Assembly: GCF_008801835.1 (NCBI RefSeq)
Contig: NZ_VZOW01000004.1
Coordinates: forward strand, 248,001-312,000
DNA from: Cupriavidus pauculus
GTDB lineage: Bacteria; Pseudomonadota; Gammaproteobacteria; Burkholderiales; Burkholderiaceae
Direction: 5' to 3'
Length of the DNA stretch: 64,000 nt
In this document: positions 18,391 to 26,629 of the stretch, piece by piece
Numbering within the stretch: position 1 is the first letter of the stretch
Layout: every line of letters begins with the position of its first letter
Notes under the pieces: model-generated
Seen by the model: only the letters and a program-made list of their open reading frames with translations
Told to the model about the DNA's origin: nothing
The model's database searches: none
Translations under genes and position numbers: made by a program

Positions 18391-18751
18391 GCGCGCATCT
18401 CCGGCTTGGCCGGGCAAATCTGGCCCTTGCCATTCTGGCCTTCGCTGCCGTTAATCATTTCGGCACGGCTCACATTACGCTGCAGACAAAACACGCGCAC
18501 TCTCCGCGATAGTTGATATTCCTGGCCGTGGGCGGTGAGGGCAATGCGCAACGAACCGCCAGATTCGGCACGGTAGCGATGATCGGCCACATGGCGGAAG
18601 AACAATCGAGCGAATAGGCCAGGTTTTCCCGCCGATTTCGTCCTTTGGCGCGCGCTCGCCAATGCGTACAGTGCGAGGGCTGAAACCGGATTGCAGGTGG
18701 CGCAGGCTGCACGCGGATCCGATGTCTCCCACTCACTAACCTGTACGTGCC
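18391..18751. other. Divergent fliF-fliE control region
   Basis: These 361 bases separate the first genes of two flagellar operons and must hold both promoters. I found no convincing sigma-28 site and no clear FlhDC box. A purine-rich AT stretch around 18590-18620 is the least GC-rich part. No gene is recognisable. Confidence 0.5.
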
Positions 18752-19072
18752 ATGACCATTTCTTCCATCGAGGGCATGCTCCACCAACTGCGCGGCCTGG
18801 CGCAGGTGGCCGGCGGCGGCACTGCCTCGCAGACGCCTTCGGTTGCCACCGAAGGATTTGCCGGCGAGCTGCAACGCTCGCTGCAGCGCCTGAACGCCAC
18901 GCAGGACCGCGCCTACGGCAAGGCCGAGGCGTTCGAACTGGGCAAGCCCGGCGTGGCGCTGAACGACGTGATGATCGACATGCAGAAAGCCAATATCTCG
19001 TTCCAGACCGCCGTGCAGGTGCGCAACCGCCTGGCCGCCGCGTATCAGGAAATGATGAACATGCCGGTGTAA
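18752..19072 (+). CDS. fliE: Flagellar hook-basal body protein FliE
   Basis: A 106-residue rod-base protein with the conserved C-terminal half ALNDVMIDMQKANISFQTAVQ, RNRLAAAYQEMMNMPV. FliE joins the MS ring to the proximal rod and is an early export substrate. It is transcribed alone, divergently from fliF, and is followed by a bidirectional terminator at 19171-19207. Confidence 0.96.
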   Translation: MTISSIEGMLHQLRGLAQVAGGGTASQTPSVATEGFAGELQRSLQRLNATQDRAYGKAEAFELGKPGVALNDVMIDMQKANISFQTAVQVRNRLAAAYQEMMNMPV

Positions 19073-19170
19073 GCGGCGCGGACGGGCTTGCGGGGCGGTG
19101 CGCCAGTCGCCCGCCGCGATGCTGGCGATGCCGGCGACCCCGTTTCGGATGTTTCCGCTGCCATGAAGAC

Positions 19171-19207
19171 AAAAGCCATGTCGCCGCCCGGGCGCCATGG
19201 CTTTTTT
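19171..19207. terminator. Bidirectional rho-independent terminator after fliE and the flhB-like gene
   Basis: AAAAGCCATG (19171-19180) pairs with CATGGCTTTT (19196-19205) around a GC-rich loop, with a T run on the plus strand to 19207 and a T run on the minus strand. It sits between the convergent ends of fliE and the flhB-like gene and can serve both. Confidence 0.88.
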
Positions 19208-19269
19208 GTTGTGTTTGCATCGCGCATTTTTTTCGGTCCCGCGCACGGACCGGCATGGAAGCGCCGGGC

Positions 19270-19581
19270 TCAGGCCACTGGCGGCGCAAGCGCGGGCACG
19301 GGTGCCGCGCCATCGGCGCTTTCCAACGCATGCAGCCACGCCAGCAGTTCGGCCACGGCCACATACAGTTGCGGCGGGATCTGGCTGTCCATGTCGACCT
19401 GCATCAGCAGGTTCACCAGAGCCGGCGATCCGTGGACATATACGCCGGCTTCGCGGGCGCGCGCGACGATGGCATCGGCCGACATGCCGTAGCCCTTGGC
19501 CACCACACGCGGCGCCTTGTCCTGCGCCTGGTAGGACAATGCGACGGCGGCGTCGCGGTCGTTCGTGCCGTTTCCGCTCAT
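19270..19581 (-). CDS. FlhB C-terminal-domain-like protein (EscU/YscU switch family)
   Basis: A 103-residue protein resembling only the cytoplasmic autocleavage domain of FlhB, beginning AAVALSYQAQDKAPRVVAKGYG and continuing IVARAREAGVYVHGSPALVNLLMQVDMDSQIPPQLYVAVAELLAW. The NPTH cleavage motif and the membrane part of FlhB are absent. Similar short FlhB2/YlqH-type proteins occur beside FliK-like proteins in many flagellated bacteria and can partly replace the released FlhB fragment. Here it overlaps the upstream fliK-like gene by four bases, so the two are co-translated. Confidence 0.88.
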   Translation of the reverse strand: MSGNGTNDRDAAVALSYQAQDKAPRVVAKGYGMSADAIVARAREAGVYVHGSPALVNLLMQVDMDSQIPPQLYVAVAELLAWLHALESADGAAPVPALAPPVA

Positions 19582-20957
19582 GCCGGTGCTCCTTGGGCGA
19601 TGCGTTCGCGGTCATCGAGCTCGCGGTCGCTGCGCGTCTGTACGGCCACGTTCAGCAATGCGATGCCGCGTGCATCGAGCTGTTCGCGGAAGCCGGCGCG
19701 CCCCTGCATCAGTTGCGCCGCCGCGTCGGCGTCGGCCGCCACCATGCGCACGTCGAGCCCCTGCGCGCCGAGCGTCAGCACCGCATCGATATTGCCAAGG
19801 CGCGGCAATTCCAGCCGCACGCGCGTGCTCCATTGCGTGGTGGCTTCGGGCGCATCGGCATGGCCGTCACGCGACACTTCCCATTCGAACGGCATGCCGG
19901 GCCATGCTTCGAGCGTGGCGCGAAACTGCTGCGTGGCCAGCAGTTCCAGCTGCTGGCGCACCACGCCTTCGCTGGCTGGATGCACCGCCTGGCCGACGTC
20001 GGGCTGCATCTGCGGCGTGGTCGTGTCGGGCGCGTTCCAGCTGGCGATGATGGCGTTGCGCTGCGCCTGCGCGACGTAATGGCCTTCGTGCGATACCTCG
20101 GCGGTGACCTGGTAGGCGTGCGCCGCGGCGTTGGCATGCGCGGCGCGGCGTTGTTCGGCTGCGCTGGTGGGCGCGCCGTTGCCGTGCGCGCCGGGCGGCT
20201 GGCCGGCCTGTTGCGCGCCCGCCGCGGCGCCGTGCGGATGAGCCGGCTGCGTTGGCGTTGCCGCATGCGCGGGCACGCCGGTGGTCACCGGATACATGAC
20301 CGGGCGTGTCAGTTCGGCCAGCAATGCGGCGCTCGGCGGCGGCGTCGATGCCTGCGCGGCGGGGCCGCCGTACGGCAGCAGCGCGACGGGCGCGCCGGCG
20401 CTCTGCTGCGCAGCCGGATTGCCGGTCGGAGTACTGGCCGGACTGCCCGGCGCTTGCGGCGTGGCCGGCGCGGGCATGCGCAGCGTGGCTTGCGGCTCCT
20501 GCAGCAGCGCGGCCAGCGGACGCTGGCCCATCACCCATTGCGCCACGTGCGATTCATAGAACATGCCGCTTTGATCGACCAGCGTCGCGAGGGCGTTCGA
20601 TAACGCCGTAGTGCCGGCGCCCGCAGTGGGCGCGGACGGCAGCAGCGGTGCATTGCCGCGCAGCGGTTGCGCGTCGCCGCCTTCGAACAGGTCGAGAATC
20701 GCAAGCGCGGCAAAACTCAGCGTTTCGCGCGTGGAGCCGTTCAGGCCCGCCGCGCGCGCATCGTCGCTACCGGGCAGGATCGCGCCGGGCTGGCGCGCCT
20801 GGACGGTCTCGCCGGTGGACGACTGCACGTCGCCCTGGCTGACCGCCGGCACGGGCATCAGCGCGGCCAGCTTGTCGATGGCCAGCGCCGGGCGGGAAAG
20901 TTGCGGGTCCGGCGTCTGGTGCGGAATCAGCGCGGACGGAATCTGGATGCCAGTCAT
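19578..20957 (-). CDS. Second FliK-like hook-length control domain protein
   Basis: A 459-residue protein distinct from FliK at 11477-12985. The middle is Ala/Pro/Thr-rich and unstructured. The last 170 residues resemble the FliK C-terminal domain (FEWEVSRDG, RVRLELPRLGNIDAVLTLGAQGLDVRMVAA, REQLDARGIALLNVAVQ). An N-terminal region with LSFAALAILDLFEG and VDQSGMFYESHVAQWVMGQRPLAALL is characteristic of this fliK2 group. It overlaps the FlhB-domain gene, an arrangement like ylqG-ylqH. The role is probably in switching export specificity, but it is not experimentally defined in this lineage as far as I know. Confidence 0.85.
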   Translation of the reverse strand: MTGIQIPSALIPHQTPDPQLSRPALAIDKLAALMPVPAVSQGDVQSSTGETVQARQPGAILPGSDDARAAGLNGSTRETLSFAALAILDLFEGGDAQPLRGNAPLLPSAPTAGAGTTALSNALATLVDQSGMFYESHVAQWVMGQRPLAALLQEPQATLRMPAPATPQAPGSPASTPTGNPAAQQSAGAPVALLPYGGPAAQASTPPPSAALLAELTRPVMYPVTTGVPAHAATPTQPAHPHGAAAGAQQAGQPPGAHGNGAPTSAAEQRRAAHANAAAHAYQVTAEVSHEGHYVAQAQRNAIIASWNAPDTTTPQMQPDVGQAVHPASEGVVRQQLELLATQQFRATLEAWPGMPFEWEVSRDGHADAPEATTQWSTRVRLELPRLGNIDAVLTLGAQGLDVRMVAADADAAAQLMQGRAGFREQLDARGIALLNVAVQTRSDRELDDRERIAQGAPA

Positions 20958-21029
20958 GGGCGCGTGTCAGCGAAAAGGGTCGAGCGCGATACGCGTCTGA
21001 TCCCTCCATGACCGGAGGGTGTGTGGATT

Positions 21030-21359
21030 TCAGTGGGCGCCGTAGGCGACGGACAGGTCCTGCTTGCGGCGCGAATTGTTGAGCATCGCGCCCAGATGCG
21101 CCAGGCGCGGCATGGTCAGGTCGCGGATGCGCGCATCGAAAGCCAGGATGCGTTCGAGCAGTTGGAAGCGGCGCAGCCGTTCGGCATCGGAGAACGGCGC
21201 GTGGTGATCGAGATGACGCAGGCGTTCCACTTCAGCCATATAAACCGTTTGCAGCTCCGCCAGGGCATCCCAGTTCGATGCACCTGCGGCCTCAAGCATT
21301 TGCTCCGAAAGAACCAGCAGTTCCTCGTAGCTTCTGACGATGGGGGACATGTTGAACAT
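21030..21359 (-). CDS. fliT: Flagellar export chaperone FliT
   Basis: A 109-residue helical protein (SYEELLVLSEQMLEAAG, WDALAELQTVYMAEVERLR, RLRRFQLLERILAFDARIRDL) matching FliT in size, composition and place directly after fliS. ATG 21359 with AGGA eight bases upstream is chosen; ATG 21350 is possible. The open frame extends upstream into fliS territory and is not used. FliT guards the FliD cap protein before export. Confidence 0.82.
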   Translation of the reverse strand: MFNMSPIVRSYEELLVLSEQMLEAAGASNWDALAELQTVYMAEVERLRHLDHHAPFSDAERLRRFQLLERILAFDARIRDLTMPRLAHLGAMLNNSRRKQDLSVAYGAH

Positions 21360-21378
21360 CTCGAAAATCCTGCGCAAA

Positions 21379-21807
21379 TCAGACGGGTTGTGCGACGGCG
21401 GCTTCGCCCAGGGCGGCGGGCGCATCGGGATCGATGGCGGCCCACGCCGAAGACAGGTTTTCCAGCAGCGCGTCCACTTCGCCGAGCAGTTCCGCGCTGT
21501 TGCGCAGATTTGCCAGCATCAGCTGACGCGTCATGTATTCGTACAGGCGCTCGAGATCGGCGGCAATGTCTCCGCCCGCGCTGTGGTCCAGCACGGCGCG
21601 CAGCCCGTTGTCGACGATATCGATTGCTTTCGAGATGGCCGAGCCCTTGCCGGCGATATCGCCGGCTTCCATGCAGAACTTCGCGCGTGCGATGGCGCCG
21701 CGCGCGCCGTCGTAGAGCATGACGATCAGCTTGTGCGGGCTCGCGCTCATGGCACCGGTGTGAACACCGACCTGAGCATAAGCGTTGATGGCCTGGCGCG
21801 CGAACAT
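21379..21807 (-). CDS. fliS: Flagellin export chaperone FliS
   Basis: A 142-residue four-helix chaperone. Family hallmarks are AINAYAQVGVHTG, SPHKLIVMLYDGARGAIARAK and YEYMTRQLMLANLRNS. It binds the flagellin C-terminus to prevent early polymerisation. It lies 25 bases after fliD and 19 before fliT; flaG-fliD-fliS-fliT probably form one transcript. Confidence 0.96.
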   Translation of the reverse strand: MFARQAINAYAQVGVHTGAMSASPHKLIVMLYDGARGAIARAKFCMEAGDIAGKGSAISKAIDIVDNGLRAVLDHSAGGDIAADLERLYEYMTRQLMLANLRNSAELLGEVDALLENLSSAWAAIDPDAPAALGEAAVAQPV

Positions 21808-21832
21808 GGTGAAGCTCCTTGTCGATGTCTGA

Positions 21833-23299
21833 CTACTTGCTGCTGGACGTGTTATTGAGCGCGGAGAATTGCTGCGTCAGATAGGCGCTGGTGGAATTCA
21901 TCTGCGACACCATCAGGTCCAGGTTGGTGAACTGGGTGCGGTAGCGGGCAATCGTATCGTTGATACGGCTTTGCTCTTCCGTGTACTGCGTGGACAGATC
22001 CTTCAGCGATTGCGAGAGGCCGTCCTGCGCCGATTTCAGCGATCCGTTGGTCGTATTGAAGCTGGTGATCGCGTCGTTGATCGCGCGGCCGACGCCGCCC
22101 GTCGTGCCGTCGCCGCCGAACAGTTGCGCCACGGCGGTCGGGTTGTCGTTGAGCGCCTTGGTCAGCTTGGTGTCGTCCACCGACAGCGTGCCGTCCTTCT
22201 GGAACGACACGCCGATCTGCGACAAGGTGCTCAGCGACGATCCGCTGACCGGCGTGTTCATGATGCTGCGCAGGCGGGTCTGGATGTTGCGCAGCACGGC
22301 GTCGCCGGTCAGCGCGGAACTGGTGCCGGCCGAGGCGTCGAACGCGGTCAGCGTCGAGGCGGTCGACTGGATGTTGTTGTACGCCGTGACAAACGCGCTG
22401 ACCGCAGTCTTCATCGAATCGGTGTCGCGCGTCACGCTCACGTTGGTGGCGCCGGTTTGCGACAGCGTCATCGTCACGCCCTGCAGCGCGTCCTTGACCG
22501 TGTTGCTGGCGCTGGTGATGGCGATGCCATTGACCGTCATGTTGGCGTTGGTGCCGCGCACTGCTTCGCGCACGCCGTTGGCAGTGCTGCCGCTGGCGTT
22601 CATGGCGGCCGGGTCGAAGCCGATCAGCGCCTGCAGATCCGAGTCGGTGCTCGAGACCTTCATGCTGTTGGTCTCGCCCGTGGCGTTGGACGTGAGGACC
22701 AGGCGATACGGCTTGGCGCTGCCATCGTTGACGATGCTGGCGGTTACGCCGATGTTGGCCTTGTTGATCGCGTCACGCATGCCTTGGAGCGTGTTGTTGC
22801 TGCTGTCGATCGTGACGGTCTTGGTGGATCCGGCGGTGGCCTGGAAGCTCGGGCTGCCGTATTGGCCGGTGCTGCTGTCGTAGCCGCTCACCGTGCCGAA
22901 ATCGAAGCTCAGCGTTGCGGGCAGCGTGCCGTGCACCACCGCGCTGTCCTGCGCGGCCTGGCCGCCGGAAACCAGCGACTGCGCCTGCGCCAGGCTGGTC
23001 ACGTTGACCGAATAGGAACCTGCCGCGGCGCTCGTGCTGGTGGCCACGCTCATCACCGCGGTGTTGCTGACGCTGGCCTTGACCGACGAGAACGTGGTGG
23101 CGTCGGCCAGCTTGCTGGCGGTGCTCTGGAACGCCGACAGCACGCTCTGCACGGTGCCGTACGCGGACAGCTTGGCCTGGTAGGCGGTCTGCTGGTTCTG
23201 CAGCAGCGTGAGCGGCGCGTTCTCGGCCGTGGTCAACTGGTCCAGCAGCGTGTTCAGGTCCAGGCCGGAACCGATGCCGAGGGAGGATACGGATGCCAT
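21833..23299 (-). CDS. fliD: Flagellar filament cap protein FliD
   Basis: A 488-residue hook-associated protein. The N-terminal FliD domain starts SVSSLGIGSGLDLNTLLDQL, and the C-terminal coiled coil includes LSTQYTEEQSRINDTIARYRTQF and LDLMVSQMNSTSAYLTQQFSAL. The middle is Ser/Thr-rich and probably exposed. It caps the filament tip and guides flagellin insertion. GAGGTAACAGC gives a good ribosome site. Confidence 0.97.
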   Translation of the reverse strand: MASVSSLGIGSGLDLNTLLDQLTTAENAPLTLLQNQQTAYQAKLSAYGTVQSVLSAFQSTASKLADATTFSSVKASVSNTAVMSVATSTSAAAGSYSVNVTSLAQAQSLVSGGQAAQDSAVVHGTLPATLSFDFGTVSGYDSSTGQYGSPSFQATAGSTKTVTIDSSNNTLQGMRDAINKANIGVTASIVNDGSAKPYRLVLTSNATGETNSMKVSSTDSDLQALIGFDPAAMNASGSTANGVREAVRGTNANMTVNGIAITSASNTVKDALQGVTMTLSQTGATNVSVTRDTDSMKTAVSAFVTAYNNIQSTASTLTAFDASAGTSSALTGDAVLRNIQTRLRSIMNTPVSGSSLSTLSQIGVSFQKDGTLSVDDTKLTKALNDNPTAVAQLFGGDGTTGGVGRAINDAITSFNTTNGSLKSAQDGLSQSLKDLSTQYTEEQSRINDTIARYRTQFTNLDLMVSQMNSTSAYLTQQFSALNNTSSSK

Positions 23300-23375
23300 G
23301 CTGTTACCTCGATTCTTGTGATTGGCGTTCTTGCGGGAGAGATCGTTGTGGCCTTGCCTGTGGAGGCCCGTGGGC

Positions 23376-23765
23376 TTACGCCGACTGTCGGACCAGCAGG
23401 CCCTGCAGCTTGTTCATGGCATGCGCGATGCGCACCATTTCCTCGGACGGCAACTGGCGGATCACCTCGCCGGTATCGCGGTCCACCACCTTGGTGATGA
23501 CCTTGTGCGTGACGTCGTCGATCTCGAACTGCAAACCGAACGGCGTGGTGCGCAGCACGTCGCGCAGTTCCTGCACCGCGGTGGTCATTTCCTGCGGCAG
23601 CGCGTCGCGGCCGCCTTCGGCGCCGGACTCGCCCGTGCCGTAGGCCGCGGACACGGCGGACACCGCCCGCGCTGTGGCGGGCGACGGTGCGGCGGCGTCT
23701 GACGCGCCCGGTACGACGACGGCGGCCAGGGCGGCGGTGGAGGCGGCGGCAGCGGAGATGCTCAT
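23376..23765 (-). CDS. flaG: FlaG-family protein
   Basis: A 129-residue protein. The Ala-rich first half is disordered; the second half has the FlaG core LQFEIDDVTHKVITKVVDRDTGEVIRQLPSEEMVRIA. FlaG proteins influence filament length in other species. It lies between fliC and fliD, as usual. Its leader contains the inverted repeat at 23840-23859. Confidence 0.93.
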   Translation of the reverse strand: MSISAAAASTAALAAVVVPGASDAAAPSPATARAVSAVSAAYGTGESGAEGGRDALPQEMTTAVQELRDVLRTTPFGLQFEIDDVTHKVITKVVDRDTGEVIRQLPSEEMVRIAHAMNKLQGLLVRQSA

Positions 23766-23839
23766 GGTGCGGTCTCTCTATGCGGACGAGGCCCTGCGCG
23801 GGCCGGAACTTCGGCGGAACCTTCAGGATGAAGCGCTAT

Positions 23840-23859
23840 GCAAGCGGCGGTCCGCTTGC
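23840..23859. repeat. Eight-bp hairpin in the flaG leader
   Basis: GCAAGCGG (23840-23847) pairs with CCGCTTGC (23852-23859) over a four-base loop. It lies just downstream of the fliC terminator and about 75 bases before flaG. There is no T run, so it is not a terminator by itself. Confidence 0.5.
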
Positions 23860-23870
23860 GTAGCACTCCG

Positions 23871-23899
23871 GCAAAAAACCGGGCCCGAGGGCCCGGTTT
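23871..23899 (-). terminator. Rho-independent terminator of fliC
   Basis: On the minus strand AAACCGGGCCC pairs with GGGCCCGGTTT (23876-23899 in plus coordinates) over a two-base gap, followed by a T run read from 23878 to 23873. It starts 22 bases past the fliC stop. Confidence 0.92.
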
Positions 23900-23920
23900 C
23901 CTGCGGAGCTTGCGGCGTGA

Positions 23921-25597
23921 TTAACGCAGCAGCGACAGCACGTTCTGCGTCGATTGGTTGGCTTGAGCCAGAACCGACGTACCAGCCTGTTGCAGAATGT
24001 TGGCGCGGGTCATGTTCGACACTTCCGTTGCGTAGTCTGCGTCCTGGATGCGCGAACGCGACGAGGACAGGTTGGTGATCGTGGTGCCCAGGTTCGAGAT
24101 CGTCGAATCCAGACGGTTCTGCACAGCACCCAGCGACGAGCGCAGCTTGTCGACGGTCGACAGGGCCTTGTCCAGCACGGCCAGCGGGTCGGACGTCGAG
24201 GTGCCGGCGCTGATCGTGGCGGTCGTCAGCTTGCCGTTGGCGTCCATGTAGGCAGCCTTGCCAACGTTGTCGGCGTTGTTCGGAGCCGTACCGCCAGCAG
24301 CCACGGTCACCTTGCCGGTGGTCGTGTCGACAGCGTAGTTCGTGGTGAAGCTGGCGGTCTTGGTCAGCGCGCCGGTCGAATCCGTGTACACGTCCCATGC
24401 GCCCGTACCGCTGTTCAGCGTGGCGGTGCCGGACATCAGCGAACCCGGAGCAAACGTCACGGTGCTGTTGGCACCAGCGGCCGTCAGGGCAGCTTCAACT
24501 TGGTCAGACGTAGCCGTCGTGTTGTAGTCCAGGCCACGTGCGCCGTCCGACTTGTACGTCGTGCCACCCACTGCAACGCTGCCAACACCAGCAGCAGCGG
24601 CAGCAGCGGCGGTCAGCACCGAGCCGATGTCCGTCTGCGTCAGGCCGCCGGCGTTGTTGGTCGTCAGGTTGCCATCTGCGTCCAGGTAAGCAGCGGCGCC
24701 ACCGATGGTGATCTTGCCTGCCGTGTCGATTTCGAAGCTGGTCGAAGCACCGGCGGTGTTCGTGTACACGGCCGAGTTCGTGCCCGTAGCCGGGGTCAGC
24801 TTGGTGGCTTCGGCAGCCAGGCCAGCAGCGGCCACGTTGGCGGTGTACTTGAAGTTGCCAGCCTTGGCGTCGTACGTGTAGGTGCTGCCGCCGCCGACTG
24901 CAACGGTGTCACCGTCGCTCAGCTTCGACAGAACGTTCTTGCTCGTGGCGGCCGTGTTGGCCGTCGTCACTTGGTACGTGTTGGCCGGCAGACCAGCGGC
25001 AGCCTTGTCGGCGGCCGTTTGCGAGTTCTGCACGTCGGTCAGCGTGGCGGCGGTGTTCACCTTGCCAGCAACGCTGAAGCCGTTCAGGCCGAGGGTCTTC
25101 GACGAGATTTCCGACAGGTTGATCGAGATCGTTTCGCCGTCGTTGGCGCCAACCTGGATCGTCAGCGGCTTGGCAGCGCCCGACAGAACCTTCACGCCGT
25201 TGAAGTCGGTTTGTGCCGACGTACGGTCGATTTCAGCCAGACGTTGTGCGATTTCGTCCTGGATCGATTGCAGGTCCGACGAAGAGTTCGAACCGTTAGC
25301 AGCCTGCACCGACAGTTCACGGATACGTTGCAGGTTGTTGTTGACTTCGGTCAGCGCGCCTTCAGTCGTTTGCGCCAGCGAGATGCCGTCGTTGGCGTTA
25401 CGTTGAGCCTGGGTCAGGCCGCGGATGTTGGCGGTGAAACGGTTGGCGATGGCCTGGCCGGCTGCATCGTCCTTTGCGCTGTTGATGCGCAGACCCGACG
25501 ACAGACGCTGGATCGCCGTGTTCAACGACGATTGCGACGCGTTCAGGTTGTTCTGCGTCATCAGGGACAACGAGTTGGTATTAATGACTTGCGCCAT
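23921..25597 (-). CDS. fliC: Flagellin FliC
   Basis: A 558-residue filament subunit. The N-terminal D0/D1 part (AQVINTNSLSLMTQNNL, LSSGLRINSAKDDAAGQAIA, NANDGISLAQTTEGALTEVN) and the C-terminal D1/D0 part (STISNLGTTITNLSSSRSRI, ILQQAGTSVLAQANQSTQNV) are canonical. Between about residues 180 and 440 is a long Ala/Thr/Gly-rich exposed region without cysteine, longer than in short flagellins. AGGAG lies seven bases before the ATG. A sigma-28 promoter at 25693-25719 and a terminator at 23871-23899 frame it as a single-gene unit. Confidence 0.98.
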   Translation of the reverse strand: MAQVINTNSLSLMTQNNLNASQSSLNTAIQRLSSGLRINSAKDDAAGQAIANRFTANIRGLTQAQRNANDGISLAQTTEGALTEVNNNLQRIRELSVQAANGSNSSSDLQSIQDEIAQRLAEIDRTSAQTDFNGVKVLSGAAKPLTIQVGANDGETISINLSEISSKTLGLNGFSVAGKVNTAATLTDVQNSQTAADKAAAGLPANTYQVTTANTAATSKNVLSKLSDGDTVAVGGGSTYTYDAKAGNFKYTANVAAAGLAAEATKLTPATGTNSAVYTNTAGASTSFEIDTAGKITIGGAAAYLDADGNLTTNNAGGLTQTDIGSVLTAAAAAAAGVGSVAVGGTTYKSDGARGLDYNTTATSDQVEAALTAAGANSTVTFAPGSLMSGTATLNSGTGAWDVYTDSTGALTKTASFTTNYAVDTTTGKVTVAAGGTAPNNADNVGKAAYMDANGKLTTATISAGTSTSDPLAVLDKALSTVDKLRSSLGAVQNRLDSTISNLGTTITNLSSSRSRIQDADYATEVSNMTRANILQQAGTSVLAQANQSTQNVLSLLR

Positions 25598-25692
25598 GGT
25601 ACGACTCCTATTTGCAATGTTTTAGGCATTCCGGCGGGTGCCGTAACGTTGGCTGCCTGCTTTGCAGGGCGAGAGTGCCTCCGTTGCAAGGG

Positions 25693-25719
25693 TTATCGAC
25701 CGAGGGTGGAAAGACTTTA
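25693..25719 (-). promoter_or_regulatory. Sigma-28 (FliA) promoter of fliC
   Basis: On the minus strand TAAA (25719-25716) is followed after exactly 15 bases by GTCGATAA (25700-25693), one base from the consensus GCCGATAA. It lies about 95 bases upstream of fliC. Confidence 0.93.
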
Positions 25720-25849
25720 GAGTGATCTTTGGGCGAGTTGCGGGCGCAGTCCGATCTGGTGTATGCGCACGGCGCGCGCCTATATAGATAGGTGGCCAGG
25801 TGTCGCGGGCCGGGCTGGCGCAGGCCCTGCGCACGGCCGGCGGGGCGCT

Positions 25850-26170
25850 TCAGCGGCGCTTGCGGGTGCGCGGAATGAAGATGCGCACAAAGCCCGGCGA
25901 CGCTTGCGCATCGACCATCGCCACGGTTTCCTCCGGTGCATGCGCGGGTGTCACCACCGTGATGGCGCGCTTGTAGATCAGCGTGGGCGTGGGATCTTCC
26001 GCGTTGCGGCCCAGCAGGATCATGTAGTTGTCCGACGCCAGCACGATGCCATTGAGCTTCGTGCCGTTCGACAAATGCACGATGACGGCCACACGGCTGG
26101 CGCTGTGCGCCGCGAACTGCAGTTGCTGCAACTTTCGGCTGGGTCTGGGAGCCTTGATTTCCTTCTTCAC
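25850..26170 (-). CDS. Hfq-like Sm-fold RNA-binding protein, divergent
   Basis: A 106-residue protein from GTG 26170, chosen because GGAG lies five bases upstream; the frame is open to 26314 without another good start. Residues 27-75 align with the Hfq Sm core: VHLSNGTKLNGIVLASDNYMILL for Sm1 and YKRAITVVTP for Sm2. Against E. coli Hfq, Lys31, Gly29, Gly34, Asp40, Tyr55, Lys56 and Ala58-Ile59 are kept. Tyr25 (distal face) is His, His57 (proximal face) is Arg, and the rim RRER is replaced by SASR. The beta3-beta4 loop is four residues longer, and the tail is basic (RTRKRR). It is probably an accessory Hfq rather than the housekeeping one. It lies upstream of fliC on the same strand and is divergent from the candidate RNA at 26630. 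Confidence 0.82.
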   Translation of the reverse strand: MKKEIKAPRPSRKLQQLQFAAHSASRVAVIVHLSNGTKLNGIVLASDNYMILLGRNAEDPTPTLIYKRAITVVTPAHAPEETVAMVDAQASPGFVRIFIPRTRKRR

Positions 26171-26240
26171 AACTTCTCCGGAAGAGCCCGCAAGGGTTCT
26201 GGCGGCTGACAACGGTCCGATGATGGGGTAATCCGAACGC

Positions 26241-26259
26241 CGTCGCACTAAAAGTGACG
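26241..26259 (-). promoter_or_regulatory. Imperfect palindrome upstream of the Hfq-like gene
   Basis: On the minus strand CGTCACT and AGTGCGACG can pair around TTT with one bulged C. The ten bases CGTCACTTTT of this element recur on the plus strand at 26645-26654, inside a hairpin of the candidate RNA. It starts about 70 bases before the GTG and may be in the leader or promoter. Confidence 0.45.
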
Positions 26260-26629
26260 TACGAGGCGGCCTGACAGGGGCGAGTTTTGAAACATTCGCT
26301 CTCGGAACCGGCACAGGGACGGGCCGACATGATTGCAGCAGACGGGCGTTTCACGAAAGTGCTTGACGCTGCGCAGCTGCTGGCGGGCGTCGGCGCTGCC
26401 AGGAGAGAAGGGGAATACTTCAGGCGGGAGAGTAACAAAGTTTTACAAGCATTGACGAATCGATGGCTTGCCAGCGTCTAGAGGCTTTGCTCTATAAATT
26501 CAGTTGATGAATATTTGTGCTTGATGTAGCACTTCGCTGCAATTTGGTCGGTGACGCGCCTGTGAAGATCGCTGCAACCCGCGCCAGCTAAAGGTTTGCG
26601 GCGATCGTCCGTTATTTGATGACAGCGAT

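Noticed and set aside
18391-18751. FlhDC box or sigma-54 site between fliF and fliE
   Set aside because: No segment matched either consensus well enough to report.
21869-23497. 542-codon plus-strand open frame opposite fliD
   Set aside because: Shadow of fliD with biased composition and no ribosome site.
23954-25720. 588-codon plus-strand open frame opposite fliC
   Set aside because: Antisense shadow of flagellin; Arg/Gly/Val-rich, no recognisable domain, and it runs across the sigma-28 promoter of fliC.
26592-26618. Weak sigma-28-like promoter for the structured RNA (TAAA, 15 bases, TCCGTTAT)
   Set aside because: Only five of eight -10 matches; not enough to assign the promoter, though the position would suit.
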